Positions 1 through 11,661 of a stretch of DNA of 64,000 bases are shown here, piece by piece (positions within the stretch are counted from its first letter, which is position 1; each line of letters begins with the position of its first letter). The translations under genes and the position numbers were made by a program. The stretch is taken from NCBI RefSeq assembly GCF_003977615.1, contig NZ_RYZR01000006.1:124001-188000 (forward strand), in the 5' to 3' direction. The notes beneath the pieces were generated by a model. That model searched no databases and was not told the DNA's origin. It was given only the letters and a program-made list of their open reading frames with translations. The DNA comes from Dyella dinghuensis. GTDB lineage: Bacteria > Pseudomonadota > Gammaproteobacteria > Xanthomonadales > Rhodanobacteraceae.

Positions 1-80
1 TGGCTCGCGGCGTCGGTCAATGTGTTTTGGCAGCTTCCGAAAAGCTGGGGCTGCGTGCACAGATGGAGGTCACTGCGTGA
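1..80 (+). CDS. C-terminal end of an unidentified protein (partial)
   Basis: A reading frame is open from the left edge and stops with TGA at 78-80. Its last 25 residues (ARGVGQCVLAASEKLGLRAQ, then MEVTA) are too few to name a family. The stop overlaps the GTG start of the following glycosyltransferase, so the two are probably translationally coupled and in the same pigment-type operon. Most of the gene lies outside the window. Confidence 0.6.
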   Translation, partial: ARGVGQCVLAASEKLGLRAQMEVTA

Positions 81-841
81 ATGAGATGACACGGTGGTGT
101 GTGCTGATTCCCTGCCTCAATGAAGAAAAGGCGATTGGCACGGTGGTGAAATCGGCGCTCACGCTGGGCGTTCCGGTCATCGTGATCGACGACGGCTCGG
201 ACGATCGCACACCCGATATCGTCGGCACATTGCCGGTGACCTTGCTGCGCCACACGCACCGTCGCGGCAAAGGCGAAGCGTTGCGCACAGGTTTTCGCGA
301 AGCGCTGGCCCAGGGATTCGACGCCGTCGTGACGATGGATGGCGACGGTCAGCATCTGGCCGAAGATATTCCACGGCTCGTCGATGTCGGCAAACGTTTC
401 CCCGATCACATCGTCATCGGCGCGCGCCTGCTTCATCGCGAGCAGCAACCCAAGAGCCGCCGCCGCGCGAACGCCCTCGCCGACTGGGGCATCTCATGGG
501 CGTGCGCGCAACCGGTGGCGGATACGCAAAGCGGTCAACGCTGGTATCCGCGCAGCGCCCTGGAACTGGTGGAGCTTGATGCACAGAATTTCGTGTTCGA
601 AGCGGCGATGCTTATCGCTGGCTCGCGCGAGAAGGGGTTGGGAATCGTCTCGGTGCCGATCGCTTCGCGTTATGAAGGCTCGTTCCGTCTGAGTCACTTC
701 AGCCCGATCCGCGACGTTATGCGAATCACGGTGTACACCGTCGGCCGCATGTTTCATTACGGCCAGTGGCGCGCCAGTTATCGTCGTTCGCGGGCGGAAC
801 CGTTGGTTATCGACGATACGTTTTCGCGTCACGCTGCGTAG
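77..841 (+). CDS. Family 2 glycosyltransferase of the aryl-polyene cluster
   Basis: This is a 254-residue cytoplasmic or membrane-associated GT-A fold enzyme expected to move a sugar from a nucleotide donor to a lipid or polyene acceptor. The start of the domain shows the GT2 pattern: PCLNEEKAIGTVV, then VIVIDDGSDDRT, then a DGDGQH metal/donor motif near residue 95. I chose the GTG at 77 because GGAGGT sits at ideal spacing in front of it and it overlaps the upstream stop; the ATG at 86 is the alternative. Aryl-polyene and xanthomonadin clusters commonly carry such a glycosyltransferase near the acyl carrier protein and dehydratase genes. It converges with the hotdog gene at 855-1289. The acceptor is unknown. 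Confidence 0.85.
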   Translation: MNEMTRWCVLIPCLNEEKAIGTVVKSALTLGVPVIVIDDGSDDRTPDIVGTLPVTLLRHTHRRGKGEALRTGFREALAQGFDAVVTMDGDGQHLAEDIPRLVDVGKRFPDHIVIGARLLHREQQPKSRRRANALADWGISWACAQPVADTQSGQRWYPRSALELVELDAQNFVFEAAMLIAGSREKGLGIVSVPIASRYEGSFRLSHFSPIRDVMRITVYTVGRMFHYGQWRASYRRSRAEPLVIDDTFSRHAA

Positions 842-854
842 CGCACGCCTTGCA

Positions 855-1289
855 TCAAGCGTCTGTGTGCATCACCGCCGCGCGGCCTGATGCGAGTAGC
901 TGTCCGCCCTGTTCTACGCTAAACCTGTATTGCGCGCCGCTTTCGTCAGCGGACAAGCATTCTGCGTGCACATCGAGGCGACCTTTCGACAGGTCGACGT
1001 ATTCGACCATCAGACGCAGGTCGCGCAGACTTACCAGTCGACCGGGACGCATTTTTGCCTGCGCGCGCGATATCGCCCGAAGTGCGCCGTGCACCGCAGT
1101 CGCCTGGGCACCGTATTCGGCCAGATGCACGGCGTGCAGCCCTGACGCACCGCGTAGCGGATGATCGTTCTGCGTATGCCGATCACTGACAGCGTGGATG
1201 CTGGTGTCATCCCACGCGTGCACCGCATCGATCAGCGCCATATCTCCCGCATGCGGAATATAAGCCGCCCACTCCTTTTGCGTGAGCAC
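855..1289 (-). CDS. Hotdog-fold 3-hydroxyacyl-ACP dehydratase-like protein
   Basis: This 144-residue protein resembles the small ApeP-like dehydratases of aryl-polyene clusters. Those remove water from beta-hydroxyacyl-ACP intermediates while the conjugated chain is extended. The N-terminal stretch YIPHAGDMALID fits the FabZ/FabA-like pattern in which a catalytic His precedes a GxM motif, and LRGASGLHAVHLAEYGAQA looks like the second active-site helix. It starts at GTG two bases after the acyltransferase stop, so it is the last gene of a four-gene minus-strand operon: acyl carrier protein, dehydratase, acyltransferase, this gene. Substrate specificity is inferred from context. Confidence 0.75.
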   Translation of the reverse strand: MLTQKEWAAYIPHAGDMALIDAVHAWDDTSIHAVSDRHTQNDHPLRGASGLHAVHLAEYGAQATAVHGALRAISRAQAKMRPGRLVSLRDLRLMVEYVDLSKGRLDVHAECLSADESGAQYRFSVEQGGQLLASGRAAVMHTDA

Positions 1290-1291
1290 CG

Positions 1292-2242
1292 TCAGACCTC
1301 TCGCAAGGTGTCGGCGCGGGGCAATGACACAGCTTCGCGATCGGTGTCCTGCCGCCAGAAGTCGTAGAAGTTGAACCAGTTATACGGATAGGCGCGCGCG
1401 TAATATTCCAGGCGTTCGGCGTAACGACTTAGCACCTCGTCGAGTGCCTGATTGCGCGCATCGCGTGGAATCTCGATGCGATCGGCAAAAGGCTCGAACG
1501 TGAGTGCGTAACGGGAACCGCCGCGGTAGATGCCGAAGCAAAGTATCACCGGCACCTGTAACGTGCTGGCAAGCAGCCACGGTCCAATCGGAAACGGCGC
1601 GGGCTCGCCGAGAAAATTCACGCTGCGCAGCACTTCATGCGAACGCCCACGGTCGGCCAGCAACGCGACCATGCCGCCGTTGCTGCACGCTTCCGCAACG
1701 GCGAGCGTGATCGCCGCGCCGCCCTGCGACACATCGATCACCGCCTCACCGACTTCGGGTGCCAGCGATTCGAACAGCTCGGTCATCGCGGGTGTCTTTT
1801 GCTTGTCGAGCAGCACGCGCAATGGCACTTCCGGGCAGCGTGCGCTGAGCGTGCGCAACACTTCAAAACTGCCCTGATGCGAACCGACCAGCAACACGCC
1901 GCGCCCTTGCGCAAGACGTTCCTGCAACAGCTCGACGCCCGTTACATCGATCTCGAATTCCCGTTCGCCATGGGCAAGCAGGAAGATGCGGTCGGACAAT
2001 GTCACGGCGAAGCTATGCACGTGCTTGAGCACTTCCCACCAGGTAGCCGGGCGGCCGAATGCGCGGGTGAGGTATTCGCGTGACGCACGACGTTCCTCGC
2101 CACGGCGAAGGAAGTAGTACAGCGACATCGGGTAAAGGAAGATCTGGAAAACGCGTCGTCCGCAACGCAGCGCCACGTTGATCACAACGCCAATGGAAAA
2201 GCGGTCGCCACCTTCGCGTTGATCTTGCCAGTGCGCCGTCAT
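1292..2242 (-). CDS. LpxL/HtrB-type lysophospholipid-like acyltransferase
   Basis: This is a 316-residue acyltransferase of the LpxL/LpxP type. The HX4E-like catalytic motif is visible as SHQGSFE near residue 120, followed by a LADRGRS segment and a basic C-terminal half typical of lipid A late acyltransferases. In aryl-polyene clusters a member of this family is thought to attach the finished polyene acyl chain to a lipid or sugar carrier in the inner membrane. The ATG overlaps the upstream dehydratase stop by four bases (ATGA), which indicates translational coupling. The acceptor lipid is not evident from the sequence. Confidence 0.82.
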   Translation of the reverse strand: MTAHWQDQREGGDRFSIGVVINVALRCGRRVFQIFLYPMSLYYFLRRGEERRASREYLTRAFGRPATWWEVLKHVHSFAVTLSDRIFLLAHGEREFEIDVTGVELLQERLAQGRGVLLVGSHQGSFEVLRTLSARCPEVPLRVLLDKQKTPAMTELFESLAPEVGEAVIDVSQGGAAITLAVAEACSNGGMVALLADRGRSHEVLRSVNFLGEPAPFPIGPWLLASTLQVPVILCFGIYRGGSRYALTFEPFADRIEIPRDARNQALDEVLSRYAERLEYYARAYPYNWFNFYDFWRQDTDREAVSLPRADTLREV

Positions 2243-2553
2243 GACGCGCCCTCGATCACACCGCGCGCCAACACGCGCTGTTCACGCTGGATGGCAAAAC
2301 GGATACGCCCGGCGACGTCGTCCAGTTCCAGCTCAGCCTGTTCGCCTGGATGCAACGGCGCCAAAAATTTCACCTCAAGCACACGCGCCAAACGCAGGTT
2401 GCGCCAGTCGCGCAGCGCGCGGGCAACGTGTTCAAGCAGCACGACACCGGGTACCAGCGGATGGCCTGGAAAGTGTCCGGGCAGGCACGGGTGCTCCGGC
2501 GGTACGCATAGCGCCGTGCGGTAACGCGCGTTGCTGGTGTTGCGTTGATCCAC
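2239..2553 (-). CDS. FabZ/ApeI-like 3-hydroxyacyl-ACP dehydratase
   Basis: This is a 104-residue hotdog protein with the diagnostic motif HFPGHPLVPGVV at residues 27-38, where the first His is the expected catalytic base of FabA/FabZ enzymes. It is shorter than FabZ (about 150 residues), as are the ApeI-type dehydratases of aryl-polyene clusters. It starts at a GTG with a weak ribosome-binding site and overlaps the acyltransferase start by four bases. It lies downstream of the acyl carrier protein, so it probably acts on intermediates carried by that protein. Confidence 0.82.
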   Translation of the reverse strand: MDQRNTSNARYRTALCVPPEHPCLPGHFPGHPLVPGVVLLEHVARALRDWRNLRLARVLEVKFLAPLHPGEQAELELDDVAGRIRFAIQREQRVLARGVIEGAS

Positions 2554-2621
2554 AGGAATACGCCAGTGAGGAAGCGAGTTCGATCATGCGGATTCGACCT
2601 GTCAGAGGCCTTAACGCAAGA

Positions 2622-2891
2622 TCAGACGGTCCGCTCCCGTTCAACGTATTCGGAGAGCGCGTGCAAGCTGCTGAAAATGCGCTGGTTGTCCGGATGGTCC
2701 GAACGCAGTTGCAGACCGTAACGCTTGGATACGGCCAACGCGATTTCCAACGCATCGATGGAGTCCAGACCCAGGTCGCCCCCGAACAGCGGTGCGTTCG
2801 GCTCGATCTGCGAAGGATCGACCGTTTCCAGGTTCAGGGCGTCCACTATCAGGACAGCCAGTTCGTGTTCGGCTGCGGTCTGCGTGACCAT
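2622..2891 (-). CDS. Acyl carrier protein of the aryl-polyene cluster
   Basis: This is an 89-residue acyl carrier protein. The phosphopantetheine site is the Ser in GLDSIDALEIALAV, near residue 40, in an acidic four-helix sequence. The ATG at 2891 is chosen because it starts just before the conserved first helix; longer upstream readings are Arg/Pro-rich and unlike the family. It is the first gene of the minus-strand operon and diverges from the chorismatase gene at 3250, with the inverted-repeat element between the two promoters. It probably carries the growing aryl-polyene chain started from 3- or 4-hydroxybenzoate. Confidence 0.88.
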   Translation of the reverse strand: MVTQTAAEHELAVLIVDALNLETVDPSQIEPNAPLFGGDLGLDSIDALEIALAVSKRYGLQLRSDHPDNQRIFSSLHALSEYVERERTV

Positions 2892-2979
2892 GCGTGTTTC
2901 GATACTCCGGATGCACTCGCCCACCCCCGGCTGGGGTGGCCGGCCAGTGTAACATAGGGGTCTTGTTCTTCCCGGTCTG

Positions 2980-3246
2980 AGAGCCTGCTTATGATCTCTG
3001 CGTGGCCCGCGCCGCACCTGTTTGCCAGCCGGGCAAGGAGGAGCGAAGGCGTGTATGTCGATACACAACTGAGTGAGGACGCAGCACGGCTGGCAAACAG
3101 GCCCGGCCCTTCGGGTTGTTATGCTGCGGCCGTCATGCGGCAGTGCGTGGCTTGGCTTGACAGCCAGTCAAGCGCTGCGCCCCGCACTACCACCTGCCAG
3201 CCGCAGCATAACAACGCGGGCTACGCAGAGATCATAAGCAGGCTCT
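2980..3246. repeat. 267-bp nested inverted-repeat element (MITE-like or structured leader)
   Basis: The outer arms 2980-3011 and 3215-3246 are 32 bases long and pair with a single G-T mismatch. Inside are two further perfect stems: 3017-3031 with 3087-3101 (15 bp) and 3115-3130 with 3200-3215 (16 bp). The first encloses a small GTGTAT/ATACAC hairpin and the second a GCTTGAC/GTCAAGC hairpin. The element fills the gap between the acyl carrier protein and chorismatase genes and ends three bases before the chorismatase ATG, so the outer helix would bury that gene's ribosome-binding region if transcribed. No transposase gene and no clear target-site duplication are seen. Confidence 0.85.
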
Positions 3247-3249
3247 AGC

Positions 3250-4245
3250 ATGGTTCAACGAAGCGAAAACCTGCAGGTCCAGCCCGGCCTGCCGCGTAGT
3301 CCGCGCGTCACGTATCGCATGGCCGATCCAGGCACGGCCCTGGACGAACCGGGCACGTTGGCCGTCTTTGGTTTCGGCGCAGGCGCGCGTGGCCATGACG
3401 GCGATCCGCGCTGGTTTCGCGTCGCCCTGGAAAGCTTCGACGCACCCGCTCCGATCGAGCTATGGCAGGTGGATGCGGAAATCAGCTACGGCCACCACGA
3501 TGCCGTGCGCTGGTCGTCGGGCGGCGGCTGGTTGTTCGCCGCCATCGAAGTGGACGAGCGCGATGCCGGCGGCATGGAAGGTGCGGCTCGACAGGCGTAC
3601 GCAGCGCTTCGTCAATTCATGAGCACACGCAGCGAGCGGTGCGTGCTGCGCATCTGGAATTACATCGCCAACATCAACGATGGCGAAGACGATGCAGAGC
3701 GCTACAAGCAATTTTGCGACGGCCGTGCGGCAGGCCTGGACGATTTCTTCGCAGAAGGTTTTCCGGCAGCCACCGCCATCGGTCATCACCATGACAAGCA
3801 CCTGCTGCAGGTCTACCTGCTGGCAGGCATCGATACCGGCACAGCTGTTGAAAATCCGCGACAGACCAGCGCCTGGCGCTATCCGCGCCAATACGGACGT
3901 ACATCGCCAGGTTTTGCGCGCGCCATGTTGATGCCGGCTCAAGACGCCTTGGCGATTTCAGGCACCGCTGCCGTGGTGGGACACGCGTCAACGCATGAGG
4001 GCGATGTCGAAGCACAGCTCAACGAAACGCTCACCAATCTTGAAGCACTGCTTGCAAGCGCCGACATGCCCGCGGGTTTCGACACGCATTCGCCGCTGAA
4101 AGCCTATGTGCGTCACGCTACCGACGCCACGCGCGTGTGGGAGATCCTGCAGCGCCGACTGCCGGGCGTACCGGTGCTGCTGATGCACGGCGATGTGTGC
4201 CGCCGCGAATTACTGGTGGAAATCGACGGGTGGCGCTTTAGCTAA
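3250..4245 (+). CDS. xanB2: Chorismatase, XanB2/FkbO/Hyg5-type hydroxybenzoate synthase
   Basis: This 331-residue protein matches the FkbO/Hyg5/XanB2 chorismatase family, which converts chorismate to 3-hydroxybenzoate and/or 4-hydroxybenzoate, or to dihydroxycyclohexadiene carboxylate. Visible family blocks are RIWNYIANIN, ERYKQFCDGRAAGLDDFF, QTSAWRYPRQYGRTSPGFAR, ISGTAAVVGHASTHEGD and, at the C terminus, MHGDVCRRELLVEIDG with the active-site Glu. In Xanthomonas, XanB2 supplies 3-hydroxybenzoate for xanthomonadin and 4-hydroxybenzoate for ubiquinone. The position beside acyl carrier protein, dehydratase and acyltransferase genes supports the pigment role. The start lies only three bases past the inverted-repeat element. 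The exact product ratio cannot be read from sequence. Confidence 0.88.
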   Translation: MVQRSENLQVQPGLPRSPRVTYRMADPGTALDEPGTLAVFGFGAGARGHDGDPRWFRVALESFDAPAPIELWQVDAEISYGHHDAVRWSSGGGWLFAAIEVDERDAGGMEGAARQAYAALRQFMSTRSERCVLRIWNYIANINDGEDDAERYKQFCDGRAAGLDDFFAEGFPAATAIGHHHDKHLLQVYLLAGIDTGTAVENPRQTSAWRYPRQYGRTSPGFARAMLMPAQDALAISGTAAVVGHASTHEGDVEAQLNETLTNLEALLASADMPAGFDTHSPLKAYVRHATDATRVWEILQRRLPGVPVLLMHGDVCRRELLVEIDGWRFS

Positions 4246-4260
4246 CAGCGCCACCTGTTT
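4229..4260. terminator. Bidirectional terminator between chorismatase and glmU
   Basis: A perfect 9-bp stem (GGTGGCGCT at 4229-4237 with AGCGCCACC at 4247-4255) spans the chorismatase stop codon. It is followed on the plus strand by TGTTTGGTTT. The two genes converge here. Confidence 0.65.
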
Positions 4261-4263
4261 GGT

Positions 4264-5634
4264 TTACGTCTTCTTTTCAGGCCTTTTCCAGCCGTGCAGC
4301 GTCGTCTGACGTGCACGCGCCACGGTGAGTTCGCCCGCCGACGCATCTTTCGTAATGACGGAACCGGCGCCAATGGTCGCTTGCGCACCCACAGTAACGG
4401 GTGCCACCAGCGCTGTATTGGAACCAATAAATACGCCGTCTTCGATATACGTCACAAACTTGTTGATGCCATCGTAGTTGCACGTAATCGTGCCTGCACC
4501 GACGTTAACGTTGCGGCCGATCACCGTATCGCCGAGGTACGAAAGGTGATTGGCCTTGCTGTTTTCGCCAATGATCGCTTTCTTGGTTTCGACGAAGTTG
4601 CCTACGTGCACACCTGATGCCAATTCCGTTCCCGGCCGCAAACGTGCAAAGGGACCGATGATGCAGGGACCTTGCGTCACGACGCCGTCGATGTCGCAAT
4701 GCGCCTGTACGACGGTGCCGGCTGCAAGTTTTGCATCGCGAATGCGGCAGAACGGGCCAATGCGAACCCCGTCGCCCAATTGCACGTGCCCCTCGAGAAT
4801 CACGTCGATATCGATATCGACATCAAAGCCGGCTTCAACCGTGCCGCGCACATCAATGCGCGTCGGGTCGACAAGACGCACACCCGCCATCGTCAAATTT
4901 TGCGCTTCACGTCGGCGATAAGCCGATTCCAGCTCAGCAAGCTGCCAGGGATTGTTCGCACCGGCCGCTTCCGTGGCGTCTTCGCATTCCACGCTTTGCG
5001 CAGCATGGTTTTCGCCCGCTGCCATCGCAAAGATGTCGGTGAGGTAGTACTCGCCTTGCGCATTGTTGCGATTGAGTTGGCTGGTCCAGCGCTTAAGCGA
5101 TTGGGCTTCGGCGGCGACGATGCCCGTGTTGATGACGTTGATGGTGCGCTGGGTGTCGTCGGCGTCCTTCTCTTCGATCACCGCGCGTACCAGTCCATTG
5201 CCGTCGCGCAGAACACGGCCATAACCATGCGGATCGGGGACGCGCGTGGTGAGCAAGGAGAGAGCGCCGTCGACATCCATCAGACGCTTGAGCGTGTGGG
5301 CGCGCGTCATCGGCACGTCGCCGTACAAAACCAGCACCGTGGCATCGTCCGGCACCTGATTCAGCGCTTGCGATACGGCGTGCCCGGTTCCCAGCCGATC
5401 CGCCTGCAACACCCATTGCAAATCCGCCTGCCCGTCGAACGCCGCAAGCACCTGATCGCCAGCATGCCCATAGACCACGTGGATAGCGCTCGGCTGAAGC
5501 GCGCGCGCCGTGGTCAACACGTGTTCCAGGAGGGGACGTCCGGCCAACGGCATCAACACCTTGGCCTTCCTGGATTTCATGCGCTTGCCCTCGCCTGCCG
5601 CGAGAACAATGACGTGGAGCGGCTGGTTCTTCAT
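4264..5634 (-). CDS. glmU: Bifunctional UDP-N-acetylglucosamine pyrophosphorylase / glucosamine-1-phosphate acetyltransferase
   Basis: GlmU makes UDP-GlcNAc for peptidoglycan and lipopolysaccharide in two steps: acetylation of GlcN-1-P and uridylyl transfer. At 456 residues it has the same length as E. coli GlmU. The N-terminal uridyltransferase motif [11 protein letters not shown] is at residues 11-21, and the C-terminal left-handed beta-helix is visible as hexapeptide repeats from about residue 250, with the acetyltransferase signature [14 protein letters not shown]. The ATG at 5634 is preferred over one ten codons upstream because it gives the family length. It appears to be monocistronic. 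Confidence 0.97.
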   Translation of the reverse strand: MKNQPLHVIVLAAGEGKRMKSRKAKVLMPLAGRPLLEHVLTTARALQPSAIHVVYGHAGDQVLAAFDGQADLQWVLQADRLGTGHAVSQALNQVPDDATVLVLYGDVPMTRAHTLKRLMDVDGALSLLTTRVPDPHGYGRVLRDGNGLVRAVIEEKDADDTQRTINVINTGIVAAEAQSLKRWTSQLNRNNAQGEYYLTDIFAMAAGENHAAQSVECEDATEAAGANNPWQLAELESAYRRREAQNLTMAGVRLVDPTRIDVRGTVEAGFDVDIDIDVILEGHVQLGDGVRIGPFCRIRDAKLAAGTVVQAHCDIDGVVTQGPCIIGPFARLRPGTELASGVHVGNFVETKKAIIGENSKANHLSYLGDTVIGRNVNVGAGTITCNYDGINKFVTYIEDGVFIGSNTALVAPVTVGAQATIGAGSVITKDASAGELTVARARQTTLHGWKRPEKKT

Positions 5635-5811
5635 TGCCTGGATCCATCGGGGTGACAGTTGCAAGCTTAGCAGTCGGTTATGTGCGCGAAACCTGACGGC
5701 GCCATGTACGTGGGCAATGCCACGGCGGTGTCATTTAACGGCCAGCCGGATGTCCGTGGACGGCCGGTTCGCGACGGCTTTGCAGACCACATCCGCGCGA
5801 GCCGCACCCCA

Positions 5812-6345
5812 TCACGGCGCGGATGTTTTATCTACCGACGTATTGGTCTGCCCATCGCGGCATTCGAAATGGAAGGCATACATAAGGCTGAAGGGCTTCA
5901 ACTCGTGACTCTGCAAATGCCGGGTTCCATCCGCATCATGGGTCCATTTATCGATCTGCAGCGGACTGAACTCCCATTGCGTTGCGGCGACGCGCACCGC
6001 GTCGATGTAATGATGCCGGGATGGATCGGCCCGCACTTCATCGTCGACGCGTACGTCGGTGACGCGCCCGGATTCATCGATGATCAACTGTGCCTGCACA
6101 TCTACCGAAGGTGGGCACTTCGGAAGTTCCTGAGCGGGGTAAATGGGCGACACCCGCGAGATAACGCCGGCACCCGATGCGACCTGATCGACAGCGAGGT
6201 CGTAGCGCGGCGTACTGGGCGTATCGACCACATGCCACGACGCACTGCCCTGCGGCGTCGCTTCGGGCGCCGACTTGATGGTCGTGTGACACGCGCAAAG
6301 CGTGAAGCCCATGATGGCCACCAGACATCCGTTTCGCCAACGCAT
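5812..6345 (-). CDS. Exported lipoprotein with a TonB C-terminal-like domain
   Basis: This is a 177-residue predicted lipoprotein. After MRWRNGCLVAIMGFTLCAC the lipobox cysteine (LCAC) would be lipidated. The middle contains SPIYPAQELPKCPPSVDVQ, then LIIDESGRVTDVRV and AVRVAATQWEFSPLQ, the spacing of a TonB C-terminal domain. It lacks the long Pro-rich linker and membrane anchor of true TonB, so it may not transduce energy. The ATG at 6345 has a GGGGAGGGA ribosome-binding site; longer upstream readings overlap the atp terminator and are rejected. Function is unknown. Confidence 0.75.
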   Translation of the reverse strand: MRWRNGCLVAIMGFTLCACHTTIKSAPEATPQGSASWHVVDTPSTPRYDLAVDQVASGAGVISRVSPIYPAQELPKCPPSVDVQAQLIIDESGRVTDVRVDDEVRADPSRHHYIDAVRVAATQWEFSPLQIDKWTHDADGTRHLQSHELKPFSLMYAFHFECRDGQTNTSVDKTSAP

Positions 6346-6388
6346 GCGGAATCCCTCCCCTGTGGTGACAATCATGGTGGCGCAAACG

Positions 6389-6414
6389 AAAACGCCGACG
6401 CAAGGCCGGCGTTT
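6389..6414 (-). terminator. Rho-independent terminator of the atp operon
   Basis: The stem AAACGCCG/CGGCGTTT (6390-6397 with 6407-6414) is followed on the minus strand by TTTTCGTTTG. It lies directly after atpC. Confidence 0.75.
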
Positions 6415-6436
6415 CGCAGACAAGCGGAGCGAACGA

Positions 6437-6859
6437 TCAGTGCTTGAGGTTCTTGCGCAGACGCTCCAGCGCCTGCAGCTGAGCCAGAGCCTGCGCCAGC
6501 TTCGTCTGTGCTTCGGACACTTCCATCGCGTCGGTGCGATTGGCCAGCGCGTCTTCGGCCTCTTTCTTGGCGCGCTGTGCGGCTGCTTCATCCAGATCGG
6601 CGGCGCGCACGGCCGTGTCGGCCAATACCGTGACGACCTGCGGCTGCACTTCGAGAATGCCGCCGGAGATGTAGAACTGCTGACGCTCGCCGCCCTCCAG
6701 CACCACGTCGACGTGGCCAGGCTTGAGGCGCGTGATCAGCGGCGCGTGGCGAGGCGTGATACCCAACTCGCCCAGCTCGCCGGTGGCGACGACCATCACT
6801 GCTTCGCCGTGAAAGATTTCGGCTTCGGCACTGACGATGTCGCAACGAATGGTGGTCAT
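6437..6859 (-). CDS. atpC: ATP synthase epsilon subunit
   Basis: AtpC is the epsilon subunit of the F1 central stalk; it couples rotation and inhibits wasteful ATP hydrolysis. The 140-residue protein has the N-terminal beta-sandwich motif ([18 protein letters not shown]), the [14 protein letters not shown] block near residue 35, and an alpha-helical C-terminal hairpin rich in Ala, Glu and Lys. It is the last gene of the operon and is separated from atpD by a 94-bp gap that carries a strong hairpin. Confidence 0.97.
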   Translation of the reverse strand: MTTIRCDIVSAEAEIFHGEAVMVVATGELGELGITPRHAPLITRLKPGHVDVVLEGGERQQFYISGGILEVQPQVVTVLADTAVRAADLDEAAAQRAKKEAEDALANRTDAMEVSEAQTKLAQALAQLQALERLRKNLKH

Positions 6860-6909
6860 AACTTTCTCACTTCATTCGACGTATCGAATGGAAAGGATTT
6901 TCTGTCTTT

Positions 6910-6940
6910 CCGGGATCGACCTGCTTGCAGGCGATCCCGG
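6910..6940 (-). promoter_or_regulatory. Intercistronic hairpin between atpD and atpC
   Basis: CCGGGATCG at 6910-6918 pairs with CGATCCCGG at 6932-6940. Inside, CCTGC pairs with GCAGG around a two-base TT loop, giving a 14-bp stem with one bulged base. There is no following U-run, so it looks like an RNA processing or stability element and not a terminator. Confidence 0.6.
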
Positions 6941-6953
6941 ATGCGACGGTCGA

Positions 6954-8459
<1,506 letters not shown>

Positions 8460-8468
8460 TTAAATAGT

Positions 8469-8516
8469 GCTGCCATGGATGGCAGCTTTTTGATCTTCGC
8501 GGTCATGGATGACCGC
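8469..8516 (-). promoter_or_regulatory. Twin hairpins in the atpG-atpD gap
   Basis: Two 18-bp near-perfect palindromes lie 12 bases apart: GCTGCCAT-GG-ATGGCAGC at 8469-8486 and GCGGTCAT-GG-ATGACCGC at 8499-8516. On the transcribed minus strand both present the same ATCCAT apex. They sit in the 131-bp space before atpD and could act on mRNA stability or subunit stoichiometry. Confidence 0.6.
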
Positions 8517-8518
8517 AC

Positions 8519-9418
8519 TCATACAGCCGCCGCACCACCGACGATTTCCGAGATTTCCTGCGTGATCGCAGCCTGACGTGCCTTGTTGTAGCTCAGTGTC
8601 AGTTCGCTGATGACCTTGGTGGCATTGTCCGACGCCGACTTCATCGCCACCATGCGCGCGGCATGTTCGCTGGCGAGATTTTCCAGCACGGACTGATACA
8701 CCACCGACTCGATATAGCGCGCCAGCACGTGCTCCAGCACAGAAGCCGGATCGGGTTCGTAGATGTAATCCCAATCGTGCGACTGCTCGAGTTCAACACC
8801 TGGGATGTGCTGCGCTTCCAATTCCGCAGCCACAGCCGGGAGCGGCAGCAGTGCGTCGACGGTGGGCTTTTGCGTCATCGTGTTGACGAAGTCGTTGTAC
8901 GCGAGGAACACGCGATCCAGCTTGCCTTCGCTGAAGGAGTCCAGCACGACCTTGATGACGCCGATCAGCTGCTCGACCTTCGGGCGGTCGCCAAGATGCG
9001 ACGTGCTGCCGATCAGATTCACACCGTTGATGCGGCGGAAGAACTGTACGGCCTTCTGACCGATCGCCACGACGTCGACCTGCACACCCTTGTCCTGCCA
9101 TTCGCGAATCGCGGGCAACAGGCGACGGAACAGGTTGGAGTTCAGACCGCCGCAGAGACCGCGGTCGGTCGTCACCACCACATAGCCGACGCGCGCGATT
9201 TCCTTGCGCTCGACCAGGAACGGATGGTTGAACTCGGTGCTCGCCTGCGCGACGTGTGCAATGACCTTGCGCATCGCACGCGCATAGGGGCGCGAGGCCT
9301 TCATCAGGTCCTGCGCTTTGCGAATCTTGGAGGCCGAGACCATTTCGAGCGCGCGCGTCACTTTGCGCATGTTCTGCGTGCTCTTGATCTTGGTTTTAAT
9401 TTCGCGTCCGCTTGCCAC
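8519..9418 (-). CDS. atpG: ATP synthase gamma subunit
   Basis: AtpG forms the rotating central shaft of F1. This 299-residue protein shows the conserved N-terminal helix ([20 protein letters not shown]), the [11 protein letters not shown] motif near residue 85 and the C-terminal helix with [20 protein letters not shown]. It starts at GTG. The 94-bp gap upstream, after atpA, holds a short TCGGTC/GACCGA hairpin at 9450-9465. Confidence 0.97.
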   Translation of the reverse strand: MASGREIKTKIKSTQNMRKVTRALEMVSASKIRKAQDLMKASRPYARAMRKVIAHVAQASTEFNHPFLVERKEIARVGYVVVTTDRGLCGGLNSNLFRRLLPAIREWQDKGVQVDVVAIGQKAVQFFRRINGVNLIGSTSHLGDRPKVEQLIGVIKVVLDSFSEGKLDRVFLAYNDFVNTMTQKPTVDALLPLPAVAAELEAQHIPGVELEQSHDWDYIYEPDPASVLEHVLARYIESVVYQSVLENLASEHAARMVAMKSASDNATKVISELTLSYNKARQAAITQEISEIVGGAAAV

Positions 9419-9512
9419 GTTTGCCTCAACCTGTTGGGTCTATGCCGATTCGGTCCTTCGACCGAGATGCGGTGCAGTCATGCGTATCGCACAACTGCAC
9501 ACCCTTTATTGC

Positions 9513-11063
<1,551 letters not shown>

Positions 11064-11121
11064 GGTCGTTATCCTTGGGTTTGCGCCGCACCAGCGGCAC
11101 CCGGTGATTTTTGAAATCTGT

Positions 11122-11658
11122 TTAGTGCGTGAGGGCGCTAGCCAAGCGCTCAAGGCGACCGCGTGCGGAGCCATCGATCACTTCGCTGCCGGTATCGATC
11201 ACGACACCACCCAGCAGCGACGGGTCGACCTGCGTCTGCAGTTCGATGTCGCGCTTGAAGCGGCGCTTGAGCGAAGCCTTCAGCTGCTCGGTCTGCGCGG
11301 TATCCAGAGCCATCGCACTGGTGACCTTCACCAGCAGCTGCGACTCCGATTCACGCTTGTAGGTCTCATACAGCGCGCCGATTTCCGGCAGCAAGGTCAG
11401 GCGACGCCTTTCAGCGAGCTGCGCGAGAAAGTTGCCGAACGCGCTGTCTGCCTTCGTGCCTTCGGGCAGATGCAGTGCAACGAGCTGTTCGGGTTTGACG
11501 CGCGGGTCCGTGCTGAGTGCGGCAACGCGAGAATCTTTCGCTACGTCCGCAGCGAAAGCCAAAGCCTGTGACCAGGCGCCGAGAGCACCTTCCGCCTGCG
11601 CCAGCTCGAAAGCGGCGCGGGCGTAGGGGCGAGCGAGCGTGATTGCCTGAGCTGCCAT
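11122..11658 (-). CDS. atpH: ATP synthase delta subunit
   Basis: AtpH is the peripheral-stalk cap that links the b subunits to the top of F1. The protein has 178 residues, starts [18 protein letters not shown] and ends with the conserved [20 protein letters not shown] block, both typical of the family. Its start is three bases after the atpF stop, consistent with tight translational coupling. Confidence 0.96.
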   Translation of the reverse strand: MAAQAITLARPYARAAFELAQAEGALGAWSQALAFAADVAKDSRVAALSTDPRVKPEQLVALHLPEGTKADSAFGNFLAQLAERRRLTLLPEIGALYETYKRESESQLLVKVTSAMALDTAQTEQLKASLKRRFKRDIELQTQVDPSLLGGVVIDTGSEVIDGSARGRLERLASALTH

Positions 11659-11661
11659 CGA

